Shown here: positions 41,196 to 49,211 of the stretch, piece by piece | Layout: each line of letters starts with the position of its first letter | How positions within the stretch are numbered: position 1 is the first letter of the stretch | NCBI GenBank assembly: GCA_965226775.1 | Contig: CBDDEI010000002.1 | Span: 1,364,001 to 1,428,000 of the forward strand | Length of the DNA: 64,000 nucleotides | Direction: 5' to 3' | Source of the DNA: CBDDEI01 sp965226775 | GTDB lineage: Bacteria; Chloroflexota; Dehalococcoidia; SHYD01 | Program-made: the position numbers and the translations under genes | Notes under the pieces: model-generated | The model's input: the letters and a program-made list of their open reading frames with translations, nothing else | The model's database searches: none | Told to the model about the DNA's origin: nothing

Positions 41196-43539
41196 GTCCC
41201 GGAGGCGTTGGTCCGGCTTCACGCGTCACCGTCACGGTGTAGGTCTGCGTGAGAGTGCCATCCGCTGGGGTGACCGCGATGGTGATCACGTTCGGTCCCA
41301 CGTCCAGCGGCACTGATTCTGCGCTCGTGTAGGTGTCCGTGCCCTTCATGACGGACATGGTGTAGTTGGTATCGTTCAACGTCGTCGTCACCCTCGTGGC
41401 TATCACGTTGTGGGCCACAGAGGCGGTATAGGTCTCTGTGCCACTGGCGAAGGCCGGCTCGAGGGTCACGCGGCTGAGGGCCAGCCCGCTGAGCATGCAA
41501 AATGGCAAGTTCAGGCCGGGGCTGAAGAAGTCGTGGGCCGGGACGCCCGGTTCAGCCTCTCCGGCGGTCAAGAGGAAGCGCAATCCGTAAGGCACGCAGC
41601 CGGTCAACGAATTGCCCGCGAAGCGTGAGGCCCGCAACGCGGTGAGGTTGCCCAGCGCTTCTGGGATAGACCCGCTCAGCATATTGTTCCGCAGCGACAG
41701 GGTCTCCAGGTGGCGGAGGCTGCCCAGCGAGGCAGGGATTTCTCCCGTCAACTGGTTGCCCCAAAGAAACAGGAGCGTCAGGTTGTTGAGGCGGCTCTGG
41801 TCTGGGATCGGCCCGGTCAACTCGTTGCCCCACAGAGACAGTTCCTCTAGGTTGGTCAGACTGCCCAGCCAAGGCGGGATCTCTCCGGTCAACTGGTTAT
41901 CGTCAAGGTAGAGTTGTTGCAGGTTAGTAAGGTTGCCCTGGTCTGGGATCGGCCCGCTCAACTCGTTATGGTCAAAGTGCAGGTACTGCAGGTTAGTGAG
42001 GCGGCTCAGGTCTGGTATCGGCCCCCTTAACTGGTTACCCCACAGATACAGGTGCTCCAAGTTGGTGAGGTTGCCCAGCGAGTCAGGGATCTCCCCGCTG
42101 AACTGGTTCTCGTCGAGGAAGAGTTGCTGCAGGTCCGTGTGCCTACCTAGCCAAGACGGGATCTCCCCGCTCAACTGGTTATGGTCAAGGTGCAAGTACT
42201 GTAGGTTGGTGAGGTTGCTCAGGGAGTCTGGGATTGGCCCGGTCAACTGGTTGCTCCACAGATACAGGTGCTCCAAGTTAGTGAGGTTACCCAGCGAGTC
42301 CGGAATCTCCCCAGTCAACTGGTTATCATCAAGGTAGAGTTGCTGCAGATTGGTGAGGCTACCCAGCCAAGACGGGATCTCCCCGGTCAACTGATTACTC
42401 CATAGAAACAAGTACCGCAGGTTAGTGAGGTTGCCCAGGGAGTCCGGGATCTCGTCGGTCAACTGGTTATCGTCGAGGATCAGTTCCTGCAGGTTAGTGA
42501 GGTTACCCAGCCAAGGCGGGATCTCGCCGCTCAACTGGTTATGGTGCAGGTGCAATTCTCTCAGGTTGGTGAGACGGCTCAAGTCTGGAATCGGCCCGCT
42601 AAACCTATTGCTCCGCAAGTACAGTTGCTGCAGGTTGGAGAGATTGCCCAGCGAGTCTGGGAGCTCCCCGCTCAACTGGTTGCTCCACAGAGATAGAATC
42701 TGCAGGTTGGTGAGGTTGCCCAGTGAGTCTGGGATAGGCCCGGTAAACTGGTTGTCGTCAAGGAACAGTTCCTGCAGGTTGGTGAGGCTACCCAGTGAGT
42801 GCGGGAGCTCCCCGCTCAACTGGTTATGGTGCAGGTGCAATTCTCTCAGGTTGGTCAGACGGCTCAAGTCTGGAATCGGCCCGCTCAACCTATTGCTCCG
42901 CAAGTAGAGTTCCTGCAGGTTGGTGAGGTTGCCCAGCGAGCGCGGGAGTTCCCCGCTTAACTTATTGCCCCAGAGAGACAGTACCCGCAAGTTGGTGAGA
43001 CTACCCAGCCAGTCCGGGATATTCCCGCTCAACTGGTTGCCGCTAATGGACAGGTGCTGCAGGTTGGCGAGGCGGCTCAGGTCTGGGATCGGCCCGTGCA
43101 ACCTATTGCTCCGCAGGGACAGAGTCTCCAGCTGGTGGAGGTTGCCCAGCGAGCGCGGGATATTCCCACGTAACTGGTTACCACCAAGCTGCAACACGCT
43201 CAGGTTGGTGAGGTTGGCTAACTCGGCAAGCAAGGTGCCGCTCAAGTTCTGTGTGTACAGGTTTAGGCCTGTGACGCGGCCGCTGGTGTCTGTGGTGACG
43301 CCAAACCACGTGTCGAGGGGCTCAATGGTCCCCCAGTTGGTGTTGTTCTCCCACCTCGCGCCGCCCGCGCTGTTGTACAGCGCCATCAGCGCGGCCGTGT
43401 CTGTCGCTACTGTCCCTTCCGTGTTCTGGGCGTAGGCCGGGCTTGGCCATGAAATGGAGGGCGCGAGGCCGGCAATCAGGCCAACAGCGGCGAAGATCCC
43501 CAGCGCGGCAATCGTACTAGTGAGGGTTCTTTTATGCAT
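40078..43539 (-). CDS. Secreted plant-type leucine-rich-repeat protein (1153 aa)
   Basis: A signal peptide (1-38, ending Ala-Tyr-Ala-Gln) is followed by a cap with Leu-Met-Ala-Leu-Tyr-Asn-Ser-Ala-Gly-Gly-Ala-Arg-Trp-Glu-Asn-Asn-Thr-Asn-Trp, the N-terminal cap typical of bacterial and plant LRR proteins. About 23 repeats of 23-24 aa (Leu-Thr-Asn-Leu-Gln-x-Leu-x-Leu-x-x-Asn-Gln-Leu-x-Gly-x-Ile-Pro) fill about 90-640. A Cys-containing cap, a cadherin-like beta-sandwich (about 690-775) and the shared ZU5/Fn3-like module (about 780-1153) follow. It probably serves as a surface binding protein. GGAGTG lies upstream, and the 55 bases before the start resemble those before the 1972-aa gene. Confidence 0.9.
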   Translation of the reverse strand: MHKRTLTSTIAALGIFAAVGLIAGLAPSISWPSPAYAQNTEGTVATDTAALMALYNSAGGARWENNTNWGTIEPLDTWFGVTTDTSGRVTGLNLYTQNLSGTLLAELANLTNLSVLQLGGNQLRGNIPRSLGNLHQLETLSLRSNRLHGPIPDLSRLANLQHLSISGNQLSGNIPDWLGSLTNLRVLSLWGNKLSGELPRSLGNLTNLQELYLRSNRLSGPIPDLSRLTNLRELHLHHNQLSGELPHSLGSLTNLQELFLDDNQFTGPIPDSLGNLTNLQILSLWSNQLSGELPDSLGNLSNLQQLYLRSNRFSGPIPDLSRLTNLRELHLHHNQLSGEIPPWLGNLTNLQELILDDNQLTDEIPDSLGNLTNLRYLFLWSNQLTGEIPSWLGSLTNLQQLYLDDNQLTGEIPDSLGNLTNLEHLYLWSNQLTGPIPDSLSNLTNLQYLHLDHNQLSGEIPSWLGRHTDLQQLFLDENQFSGEIPDSLGNLTNLEHLYLWGNQLRGPIPDLSRLTNLQYLHFDHNELSGPIPDQGNLTNLQQLYLDDNQLTGEIPPWLGSLTNLEELSLWGNELTGPIPDQSRLNNLTLLFLWGNQLTGEIPASLGSLRHLETLSLRNNMLSGSIPEALGNLTALRASRFAGNSLTGCVPYGLRFLLTAGEAEPGVPAHDFFSPGLNLPFCMLSGLALSRVTLEPAFASGTETYTASVAHNVIATRVTTTLNDTNYTMSVMKGTDTYTSAESVPLDVGPNVITIAVTPADGTLTQTYTVTVTREAGPTPPGPLFSGQIAGASSVTGMVAPEGTTLGLNGGAYQPGGVYVNFPPTTVDTPVNVSVSVSNEIPSDVTAPSGTTLLPLTVDITPATPLTMGEPLTIEINPTSEQLAAVGGNLNHLSVGVVTPKGIQTLPVQVVNDRLLVTTDRLSRLVLLAVTKPGPTMTQPPMNDTSSTGPLLQWTQPAGTTWFQVQVIPFNEDGPGINLVIGDRAQVRAAQYQVLGPNFGSADPSYVLLPDMTYLWRVRTTTVTTNPTEADWSAWAVSSFKTPPASSSTITPVAPPVFGEVSTLTPTLTWANSNAAVFYYEVQVSRDYAFGPNAFLYSEYVHGGASTPPNSYVVPAAFPLEAGEIYYWRVRPRIQGDGAPLPWSTTYVFLTPKK
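41620..43270 (-). repeat. Array of about 23 LRR units (about 72 bp each)
   Basis: Successive units of 69-72 bases share a core such as GGTTGGTGAGGTTGCCCAG (plus-strand reading). Some multi-repeat blocks (near 42480-42640 and 42760-42910) are almost the same, showing internal duplication of repeats. Confidence 0.85.
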
Positions 43540-43570
43540 GGGAGTAACTTTACACTCCTATGCTTGGATT

Positions 43571-43906
43571 GTAGCCAGGCCAACGTTCGGCAGGGAAAAA
43601 CAGTGATTGAATTAATAGGAGAGGGTCAGGTGCTTTTAGGGGCTTGGCAGTCGGAGGTGCCAGGGCCGCATATCGACGGCTCGCCCTTCAATTCTATAGC
43701 AGCTTGGGTTCTCTCGTAATGCACTACGAAACAGCCCCTTGGGTGTGTGAACTCCGCAGCAAGGTTACACACTGGATCAGCCACCGTCAACAGATTTGCC
43801 GGAAGGGAACAGGGCAAGCGCCGCCCACGCCATTCGTAGTTACGCCCACCGCTCCTGCACCTTCACCGTGCCGTGGTCGTTCTTCTACAAGCGCTGTGTC
43901 TCGGCC
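43571..43906. other. Region without a convincing gene
   Basis: Only short frames of poor quality are present. The part next to the LRR gene (43540-43600) resembles the last 55 bases of the small secreted gene. A stretch near 43795-43845 weakly recalls the HTH ORF at 39.7 kb. Confidence 0.4.
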
Positions 43907-44080
43907 TTAGCCAGGTTCTATCAGGTAGGGCGGATCGGTGACAGCAGCGCGCATCCCGCTGTAGGCTTGCATCGTGCGGAGTGAGCCGGAGCCGTGCTGC
44001 TGCTCGGCGAAGACGGCGTTGCGCGCTTCGTCCCATTTGCTGGCAGTAGATTCTGCCTGGATTGCGGTACTGTCTGACAT
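43907..44080 (-). CDS. Small hypothetical protein, 57 aa
   Basis: The ATG at 44080 is preceded by CGGAGGG with an 8-base gap. The product is hydrophilic: Met-Ser-Asp-Ser-Thr-Ala-Ile-Gln-Ala-Glu, then Lys-Trp-Asp-Glu-Ala-Arg-Asn-Ala-Val-Phe-Ala-Glu-Gln-Gln, and ends with Thr-Asp-Pro-Pro-Tyr-Leu-Ile-Glu-Pro-Gly. No family is recognised. The good ribosome binding site is the main support. Confidence 0.35.
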   Translation of the reverse strand: MSDSTAIQAESTASKWDEARNAVFAEQQHGSGSLRTMQAYSGMRAAVTDPPYLIEPG

Positions 44081-44345
44081 GGTGCTACCCTCCGTTCGGA
44101 TTGTCTGCACCATGTTCAATGGATGGGGTACGACGTCAAGTTGAACCAAGGAGCTTCCTTGCGTGGCCTATTGAAAACACTCTCTTACTTCTGGTTTATG
44201 CGGGCAGTCATTCTCGGTTCACGAGGACGGGCTACCTACGGGGCGCGGCGAGTGCTCCGGCATGCGGTCAGCCGCGGCATTAGGTGGATTCGATAGCATC
44301 CTTAAGCAAGGGCAAAACTGAGGTAGCACTAAGAGGAGGCGCAAC

Positions 44346-45367
44346 ATGGCGGACCGGAAACTAGCTTTTATGAGCATGCAGCGAAGGTCCACGAATACCG
44401 TACAAGCAAACTCAGTGAGTCAGATACCCGTGCCTACCTTATCGACCCGGTGCTGCGACTGCTTGGTTACTGGGGTATAGATTACTTAAGGCACGAAGTG
44501 TCCGTGCCCGCAACAAAGGAATCGCTAGACTATGAACTAGTGGCTGAAGGGAAACCTCATGCCATCGTTGAGGCGAAGGCTGTTCAGCATCGCATTATAG
44601 ACCGGCACGCGGCGCAATGTGTTCAGTACGCGAGTGTTCTCGGCATCCGCTGGTGCTTTATCACAAACGGCATCCAATGGGCGCTCTACGACGCGCACGG
44701 CAAGAGCCCGCTGGCAGAGAAGAAGGTTGCCGAAGTGCGGCTCGACGGTGATGAGCGGTCAGTCCAGCGGGCATGGGACATGCTTTCTCTGTTCAGACGC
44801 GAGGCAGTTGGCAAGCCTAGTTCCCTGGCGTCACTCCTTGCCGAGCGGGTCCTCCTTGATGAGTTGGGCAGCATCACCTCACCAGTGGTTGCAGCGATAA
44901 AGAGTAGGGTCCGAGCCCGGTTCGGGGAGCGGGTACCTGGCCAAGCGGTGGTGAGCGCCTTCAAGCGACTCCTGTCCGCCGACGAGAAAAGGCCAGGCGA
45001 CCGTGGCGAGGGTTCTTCTGAAAACGAGGGACAGACCTCGCCCCGTGAAAAACGAGAACGAAGCAATTCAGCCAGGACAGGACAACGAGTACAGGTGAGT
45101 GACTTGGTGGCTGCGGGGCTGCTCCCTGCTGCTGCCGTCTTAGAGGCGGAGGTGCACGGAGTAAGCCATGTGGCGCGGCTAAGGGACGGTAAGATAGAAC
45201 TGAATGGCGTTCTGCATACCTCTCTTTCGGCGGCCGCAGGGGCGCTTCCCAATGTGGGGGCGATGAATGGGTGGGTCACTTGGAGTTACAAGGGAGAAAT
45301 GCTTGCCGAGATCAGGCGGCGCTACCTAACTACACACGCGGCTAACGCTGATAATTCAATTGGCTAG
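44346..45367 (+). CDS. HsdR_N-RAMA protein (restriction-like), frameshifted near its start
   Basis: A strong AGGAGG (44334-44339) precedes ATG 44346, which reads Met-Ala-Asp-Arg-Lys-Leu-Ala-Phe and then falls out of frame at TTTT (44366-44369). One more T would join it to Tyr-Glu-His-Ala-Ala-Lys-Val-His-Glu-Tyr and on to the long frame (GTG 44450 is the first start inside that). The N-terminal domain is HsdR_N/PD-(D/E)XK-like: Ser-Asp-Thr-Arg-Ala-Tyr-Leu-Ile-Asp-Pro-Val-Leu-Arg-Leu-Leu-Gly and Ala-Ile-Val-Glu-Ala-Lys-Ala. The C-terminal 100 aa are RAMA-like (Gly-Lys-Ile-Glu-Leu-Asn-Gly, Ser-Leu-Ser-Ala-Ala-Ala, Met-Asn-Gly-Trp-Val-Thr-Trp). No helicase or methylase is adjacent. A hicAB pair follows. 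Confidence 0.7.
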
Positions 45368-45383
45368 GCAAGTACACATCATG

Positions 45384-45412
45384 TTGACAGGTAGTACTAC
45401 CTGCAGTACCAT
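45384..45412 (+). promoter_or_regulatory. hicAB promoter with 16-bp palindromic operator
   Basis: TTGACA (45384-45389), 17 bases and TACCAT (45407-45412). Between them lies the perfect palindrome CAGGTAGTACTACCTG (45388-45403). The ATG of hicA is at 45423, so the leader is only a few bases. HicB-type antitoxins repress their own promoter, and this palindrome is the obvious site. Confidence 0.7.
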
Positions 45413-45422
45413 TTGAACGAAG

Positions 45423-45659
45423 ATGCCGGACCAAGATAAGCTGATCGCTAAGATCAAGGCTCGGCCATCCGAGGCTGACTTTGTTGACGTGCGGGCATTG
45501 CTGGAAGCCTTTGGTTGGACAGAACGCAACGGGAAGGGCAGCCATTGGGTCTTCGCCAAAGAAGGAGAGCGCTCTCTCACCGTTCCGACCATCAACGGTC
45601 GCAGAGTAAAACGCTATATCCTAGACCAAATCATTGAGCGCTTGGGGCTAGACAACTGA
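45423..45659 (+). CDS. hicA: HicA-family mRNA interferase toxin
   Basis: The 78-aa protein has the HicA double-stranded-RNA-binding-like fold: Val-Asp-Val-Arg-Ala-Leu-Leu-Glu-Ala-Phe-Gly-Trp, then Gly-Lys-Gly-Ser-His-Trp-Val-Phe with the catalytic His, and Leu-Thr-Val-Pro, Val-Lys-Arg-Tyr-Ile-Leu near the end. HicA cleaves mRNA when free of HicB. hicB begins 13 bases after its stop. The toxin-first order is usual for hicAB. Confidence 0.85.
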   Translation: MPDQDKLIAKIKARPSEADFVDVRALLEAFGWTERNGKGSHWVFAKEGERSLTVPTINGRRVKRYILDQIIERLGLDN

Positions 45660-45672
45660 GTAGGAGCATATC

Positions 45673-46101
45673 GTGAGCACCGTTACGCGTAAGTCTTTAG
45701 CATACTATCGAGCGTTGGAGTACCCCTTCAACGTCGTCGCTGACCCAGAGGGAGGATATGTTGCGGTCTATCCTGACCTTCCTGGTTGTATGACCCAAGG
45801 GGACACCTTGGACGAGCTAGTCGCCATGGCTCAAGATGCCAGGCAGAACTGGATCGAGGCCGAGTACGAGCGCGGCAATGACATCCCGCAACCAAGCTAC
45901 CCTGAGGAATATAGCGGCAAGTTCAACGTGCGCATTCCCAAATCGCTGCACAGGGCATTAGCCGAGGCCGCCCTCCGCGAGGAAGTAAGCCTTAACCAAT
46001 ACGTCCTAGGCCTGCTCGCCCGAGGCGATGCGCAATATCGAGTCGAACGCCTGCTAGAGGGACTAGCAGGCAAGGTTGATAAGATAGAACGCTCGGATTG
46101 A
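45673..46101 (+). CDS. hicB: HicB-family antitoxin with ribbon-helix-helix C-terminus
   Basis: The 142 aa start at GTG 45673 and contain the partially degraded RNase-H-like HicB domain (Phe-Asn-Val-Val-Ala-Asp-Pro-Glu-Gly-Gly-Tyr-Val-Ala-Val-Tyr-Pro-Asp-Leu-Pro-Gly-Cys) at 15-80. The C-terminal Arc/RHH DNA-binding part has Phe-Asn-Val-Arg-Ile-Pro-Lys-Ser-Leu-His-Arg-Ala-Leu-Ala and Ser-Leu-Asn-Gln-Tyr-Val. It would neutralise HicA and repress the promoter with the palindrome at 45388. Confidence 0.88.
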   Translation: MSTVTRKSLAYYRALEYPFNVVADPEGGYVAVYPDLPGCMTQGDTLDELVAMAQDARQNWIEAEYERGNDIPQPSYPEEYSGKFNVRIPKSLHRALAEAALREEVSLNQYVLGLLARGDAQYRVERLLEGLAGKVDKIERSD

Positions 46102-46262
46102 GCACGACAAGGCGCTGCAACGGGTCATTCCCGCCAACCGTCAGCTCTTCCGGATAAGCCTATGATGCGCCGTAAAGGGCGCAAGCTGCTTAACCGACTT
46201 GGCCCGTATTTAGTGTGAACACGCCTTAGTTCAGCGAGCGCTGGGATGGAACGCCGTCAACC

Positions 46263-46700
46263 CTAGCCGAACAGGTCTTTGATGCGGTCGAGGAAACCGC
46301 CGCGTCCGCCCGCCCGTTCCATGAAGCGGGCCCATTGCTCCTCGGCGGATTCGGAGCGCTGTAGGTCGCGGGCGCGCTGCTTCATTAGTTCCAGCACGCG
46401 CTCTTCCTCGCCTTTGTCCAGCCAATAGCCGTGGCCGTTGGGGCAATGCTCAATGGGCAGGTTATGGGCGCGGTAATTGAAGATGTCCATCATCGCGTCG
46501 CAGTGAGGGCAAGGCAGGTCGCTGGCTCGCCGGGCGTAGTCTCGGGTTCCCTTCTGCACGTCTTCCTTGTTGGCGGAGTCTTCCAGCAGCTCCATTTCGT
46601 CGAAGTCCAGCCATAGCCCCTGGCATTGGGGGCAATGGTCGACTTCCAGGTCCTGGTATTTGCGCTCGGCCAGCGCCACCTTGCAGTGAGGACATTTCAT
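46263..46700 (-). CDS. TFIIB-type zinc-ribbon protein
   Basis: The 145-aa protein has two zinc ribbons: Met-Lys-Cys-Pro-His-Cys with Asp-His-Cys-Pro-Gln-Cys-Gln-Gly-Leu-Trp-Leu-Asp (1-35), and Cys-Pro-His-Cys with Glu-His-Cys-Pro-Asn-Gly-His-Gly-Tyr-Trp-Leu-Asp (62-95). A charged helical tail ends in Phe-Leu-Asp-Arg-Ile-Lys-Asp-Leu-Phe. This is the zf-TFIIB (PF13453) family, function unknown. In the second ribbon one Cys position is Gly-His. It converges on hicB. Confidence 0.85.
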   Translation of the reverse strand: MKCPHCKVALAERKYQDLEVDHCPQCQGLWLDFDEMELLEDSANKEDVQKGTRDYARRASDLPCPHCDAMMDIFNYRAHNLPIEHCPNGHGYWLDKGEEERVLELMKQRARDLQRSESAEEQWARFMERAGGRGGFLDRIKDLFG

Positions 46701-46876
46701 CGTAAGCGCTCCGATTCACCCCTCCGCCGCCGATGGCAGAGCGGGTGGAGTTTTAGGCAGCATAGCATATAGTGCGACTTGCGCTTCAATCGACCGATAC
46801 CAAAAGCTGTGGTCCTCGTGGGCGGTAGCCCTGAGCAGCTCCAGATAGGCGATAAGGCTCGATCTTCCGGCTCAAA

Positions 46877-48712
46877 TCAACGGCGATTCGTGCGCCGGGT
46901 AGGCGTATCGGCAATGAAGCGGGAGAGGTTCAGGGCAGTGTGAATCAGGCCGATGTGCGAGTAGGCTTGGGGAAAGTTGCCCAGTTGCCGGTTGGAGACC
47001 GGGTCGAACATTTCAGCGAAGAGGCCCAGGTGGTTGGCCTGTGTTGTGATAATTTCGTGGAAGTAATCGAAACCGCGGTCGACCTGGCCAGTGTAGATAA
47101 GGTTTCCCACCAGCCAGAAGCTGAGTAGGGTGAAAGCTCCCTCCTGCTGGCCCTCCAGCCCGTCGTCGGTTTCTTCAGGGAGGTATCGCCAAACCAGTGT
47201 GCCGTGGGCGAGCTCTCGTTCGATGGCGTCTAGGTTTTGCCTAACGCGGGGATCGTCGCGCGGGATCAAGCCTAGAAAGGGTATGACCAAGTTGGAAGCG
47301 TCTAAAGCGTCGTGGCCGTAGCGTTGTCGGAAGGCCTGCTTGTCGGGGCTCCATCCTAAGTCCAGGATTTCCGCCTTGATGAGGTCAGCGGTCTGAGACC
47401 AGCGGTGGGACAACTGCTGGTCTCCCATAGCGGTGGCAATGCTGGCGGAGCGGTCGAGACCGGCCCAGCACATTACTTTGGAATACACAAAGTGTTGCTG
47501 TTCCCCCCGCACCTCCCAAACACCTCGGTCTTTTCGTTGCCAGTTTTTTACAACGGTTTCTGCCAGAACATGGACCAGTTCCCAGGTTTCGGCTGGTATC
47601 TCTCCATGGAGCAGAAACAGGGAATGGATGGCGATGATGACTTCTCCGAAAACGTCGAGTTGTAGATGCCGCGCCGCGTCGTTACCAATGCGGACCGGGC
47701 GGGAGCCCTCGTACCCCTTCAGATGGTCAAAGGTGAACTCCTGGAGCGATGAGCTGGGGGTAACACCGTAAACGATGCGCGTTTTACGGCGGTTCAACTG
47801 GCACTGTTCCAGCAGCCAATTGAAGTATCGGCTGGCCCCGTAAACATCCCCCAGGCGATAGAGAATATCCACGGAGAAGCTGGAGTCGCGCAGCCATGAG
47901 AAGCGGTAATCCCAGTTGCGCGACCCTCCAAGGGTCTCCGGCAGGCTGGTTGTCGCTGCGGCGACGATAGCTCCGGTGTGCCGGTACATCAAAAGATGAA
48001 GCACCAGGAAGGAGCGGACAACGGCGTCTCGCCAGAGCCCCTCATAATTCATTCCGGCTACGAGCTCCTGCCAGAAGCGCCGGGATACGTCGAGTTTCTC
48101 CGCGGTGCGGTATCGTTCGACGCGGGCCGGGCGGCCGTGACCGTAGGCCAGGACGAAGGTGGCGGTCTGTCCTTCTTTGAGGGTGAAGTTGCAGGTGACG
48201 CCACGAGGGCCAACGGGGAGGGGGATGCTGGCCGCGAGGGTCAGGGCCTGGCGGCCGCCCCGCGCTTGAACGGCCGCGCCGGAGCCGCCGCGCTGCGGGC
48301 GAAAGCTGGGGAGCGCGCGGGCGTAGTCGTGCCTGGGCTGGAAATCGCAGCGCAGGTCAACCTCCCCGGAGAGGCAGGTAACCACGCGGTGGATTTCGTC
48401 GTCGGCGTTGGGCGGTGTTTCTGGGTTGTCGTCGTCATCCTCAGCGATGGGCATAAAGTCGGTGACGGAGACTACACCGGAGCTTGTGGTGAAAGTGGTC
48501 TCAAGTATGTTGGTGTCTTGGAGGTACTCCTGCCGTGTGTCAATGGTGGGAGCGACGGGACTGATGCGGAAGTGTCCTCCAACCTCAGGGTCTAGAAGGG
48601 CGGCAAAGACACTGGGAGAGTCGAAGCGCGGAAAACAGCACCAATCTATGGAGCCGTCGGTCCCGACAAGCGCCGCGGAAGACATGTCGCCTATCAGCCC
48701 GTAACTGTACAT
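46877..48712 (-). CDS. Glycoside hydrolase family 15 protein (trehalase/glucoamylase-like)
   Basis: The 611-aa cytoplasmic enzyme starts with Tyr-Gly-Leu-Ile-Gly-Asp-Met-Ser-Ser-Ala-Ala-Leu-Val-Gly, then Gly-Ser-Ile-Asp-Trp-Cys-Cys-Phe-Pro-Arg-Phe-Asp-Ser-Pro-Ser-Val-Phe. The (alpha/alpha)6 barrel has Arg-Asn-Trp-Asp-Tyr-Arg-Phe-Ser-Trp-Leu-Arg-Asp-Ser-Ser, and the end has Glu-Met-Phe-Asp-Pro with the putative catalytic Glu and Phe-Pro-Gln-Ala-Tyr-Ser-His-Ile-Gly. Family members hydrolyse trehalose or alpha-glucans. The two activities cannot be separated by sequence reading. Confidence 0.93.
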   Translation of the reverse strand: MYSYGLIGDMSSAALVGTDGSIDWCCFPRFDSPSVFAALLDPEVGGHFRISPVAPTIDTRQEYLQDTNILETTFTTSSGVVSVTDFMPIAEDDDDNPETPPNADDEIHRVVTCLSGEVDLRCDFQPRHDYARALPSFRPQRGGSGAAVQARGGRQALTLAASIPLPVGPRGVTCNFTLKEGQTATFVLAYGHGRPARVERYRTAEKLDVSRRFWQELVAGMNYEGLWRDAVVRSFLVLHLLMYRHTGAIVAAATTSLPETLGGSRNWDYRFSWLRDSSFSVDILYRLGDVYGASRYFNWLLEQCQLNRRKTRIVYGVTPSSSLQEFTFDHLKGYEGSRPVRIGNDAARHLQLDVFGEVIIAIHSLFLLHGEIPAETWELVHVLAETVVKNWQRKDRGVWEVRGEQQHFVYSKVMCWAGLDRSASIATAMGDQQLSHRWSQTADLIKAEILDLGWSPDKQAFRQRYGHDALDASNLVIPFLGLIPRDDPRVRQNLDAIERELAHGTLVWRYLPEETDDGLEGQQEGAFTLLSFWLVGNLIYTGQVDRGFDYFHEIITTQANHLGLFAEMFDPVSNRQLGNFPQAYSHIGLIHTALNLSRFIADTPTRRTNRR

Positions 48713-49211
48713 AATTACTATGCGTGCTTCCCTTCCAACCGGCTCTTCCGGATGGCAACGCCTGTTACGTGATGGCCGCCAACAATGTACGTAGCGTGAC
48801 GTATTGCTCCGTTACAACCATCCATATTGAAGTGTTACCGCGCCCCGATGCGAAGGGATAGGGCAAAGACCGCAATCATCCCCAACGGAGTTCCGAGCAC
48901 GATGGCTATATGCCTCCGAGGGGGCTAAGGCTGCGCAGATATGCTAATTTAGTACCCAATCCTACCACCGCCAGCGCTATCGCAACAAACGGGAACAAGG
49001 CGAATTCCAGGAACGAAAGCCCGCGGCCTGGGTGAAGCGCCGACCGGGAGGAGGTGGCCGACAGACCCAGCTTTGGTATTATAGGTAGGAACGGCCGGGC
49101 CCTTACTTAACTCAGCCCCAGTGCTGTCCAAAGAATGGGCCTATATCACACCACTGAAACACGAAGGAGCAAGTTCATCATGATTCTGGCATGGGGAGGC
49201 GTTGAATTGCT
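48713..49211. other. 500-bp gap, no clear gene
   Basis: A minus-strand frame ending at TAG 48906-48908 encodes one hydrophobic helix (Phe-Ala-Leu-Phe-Pro-Phe-Val-Ala-Ile-Ala-Leu-Ala-Val-Val-Gly-Leu) followed by Gly-Thr-Lys-Leu-Ala-Tyr-Leu-Arg, but it has no usual start codon. It may be a relic of a small membrane gene. Nothing else is supportable. Confidence 0.3.

Noticed and set aside
41612..43435. Regular 72-base repeats that could be mistaken for a CRISPR array
   Set aside because: They are coding LRR units with variable positions in frame; no constant repeat with unique spacers, no cas genes.
48949..49131. 60-codon minus-strand ORF in the gap before the decarboxylase
   Set aside because: No family text; another frame in the same place has a better hydrophobic helix but no start codon.
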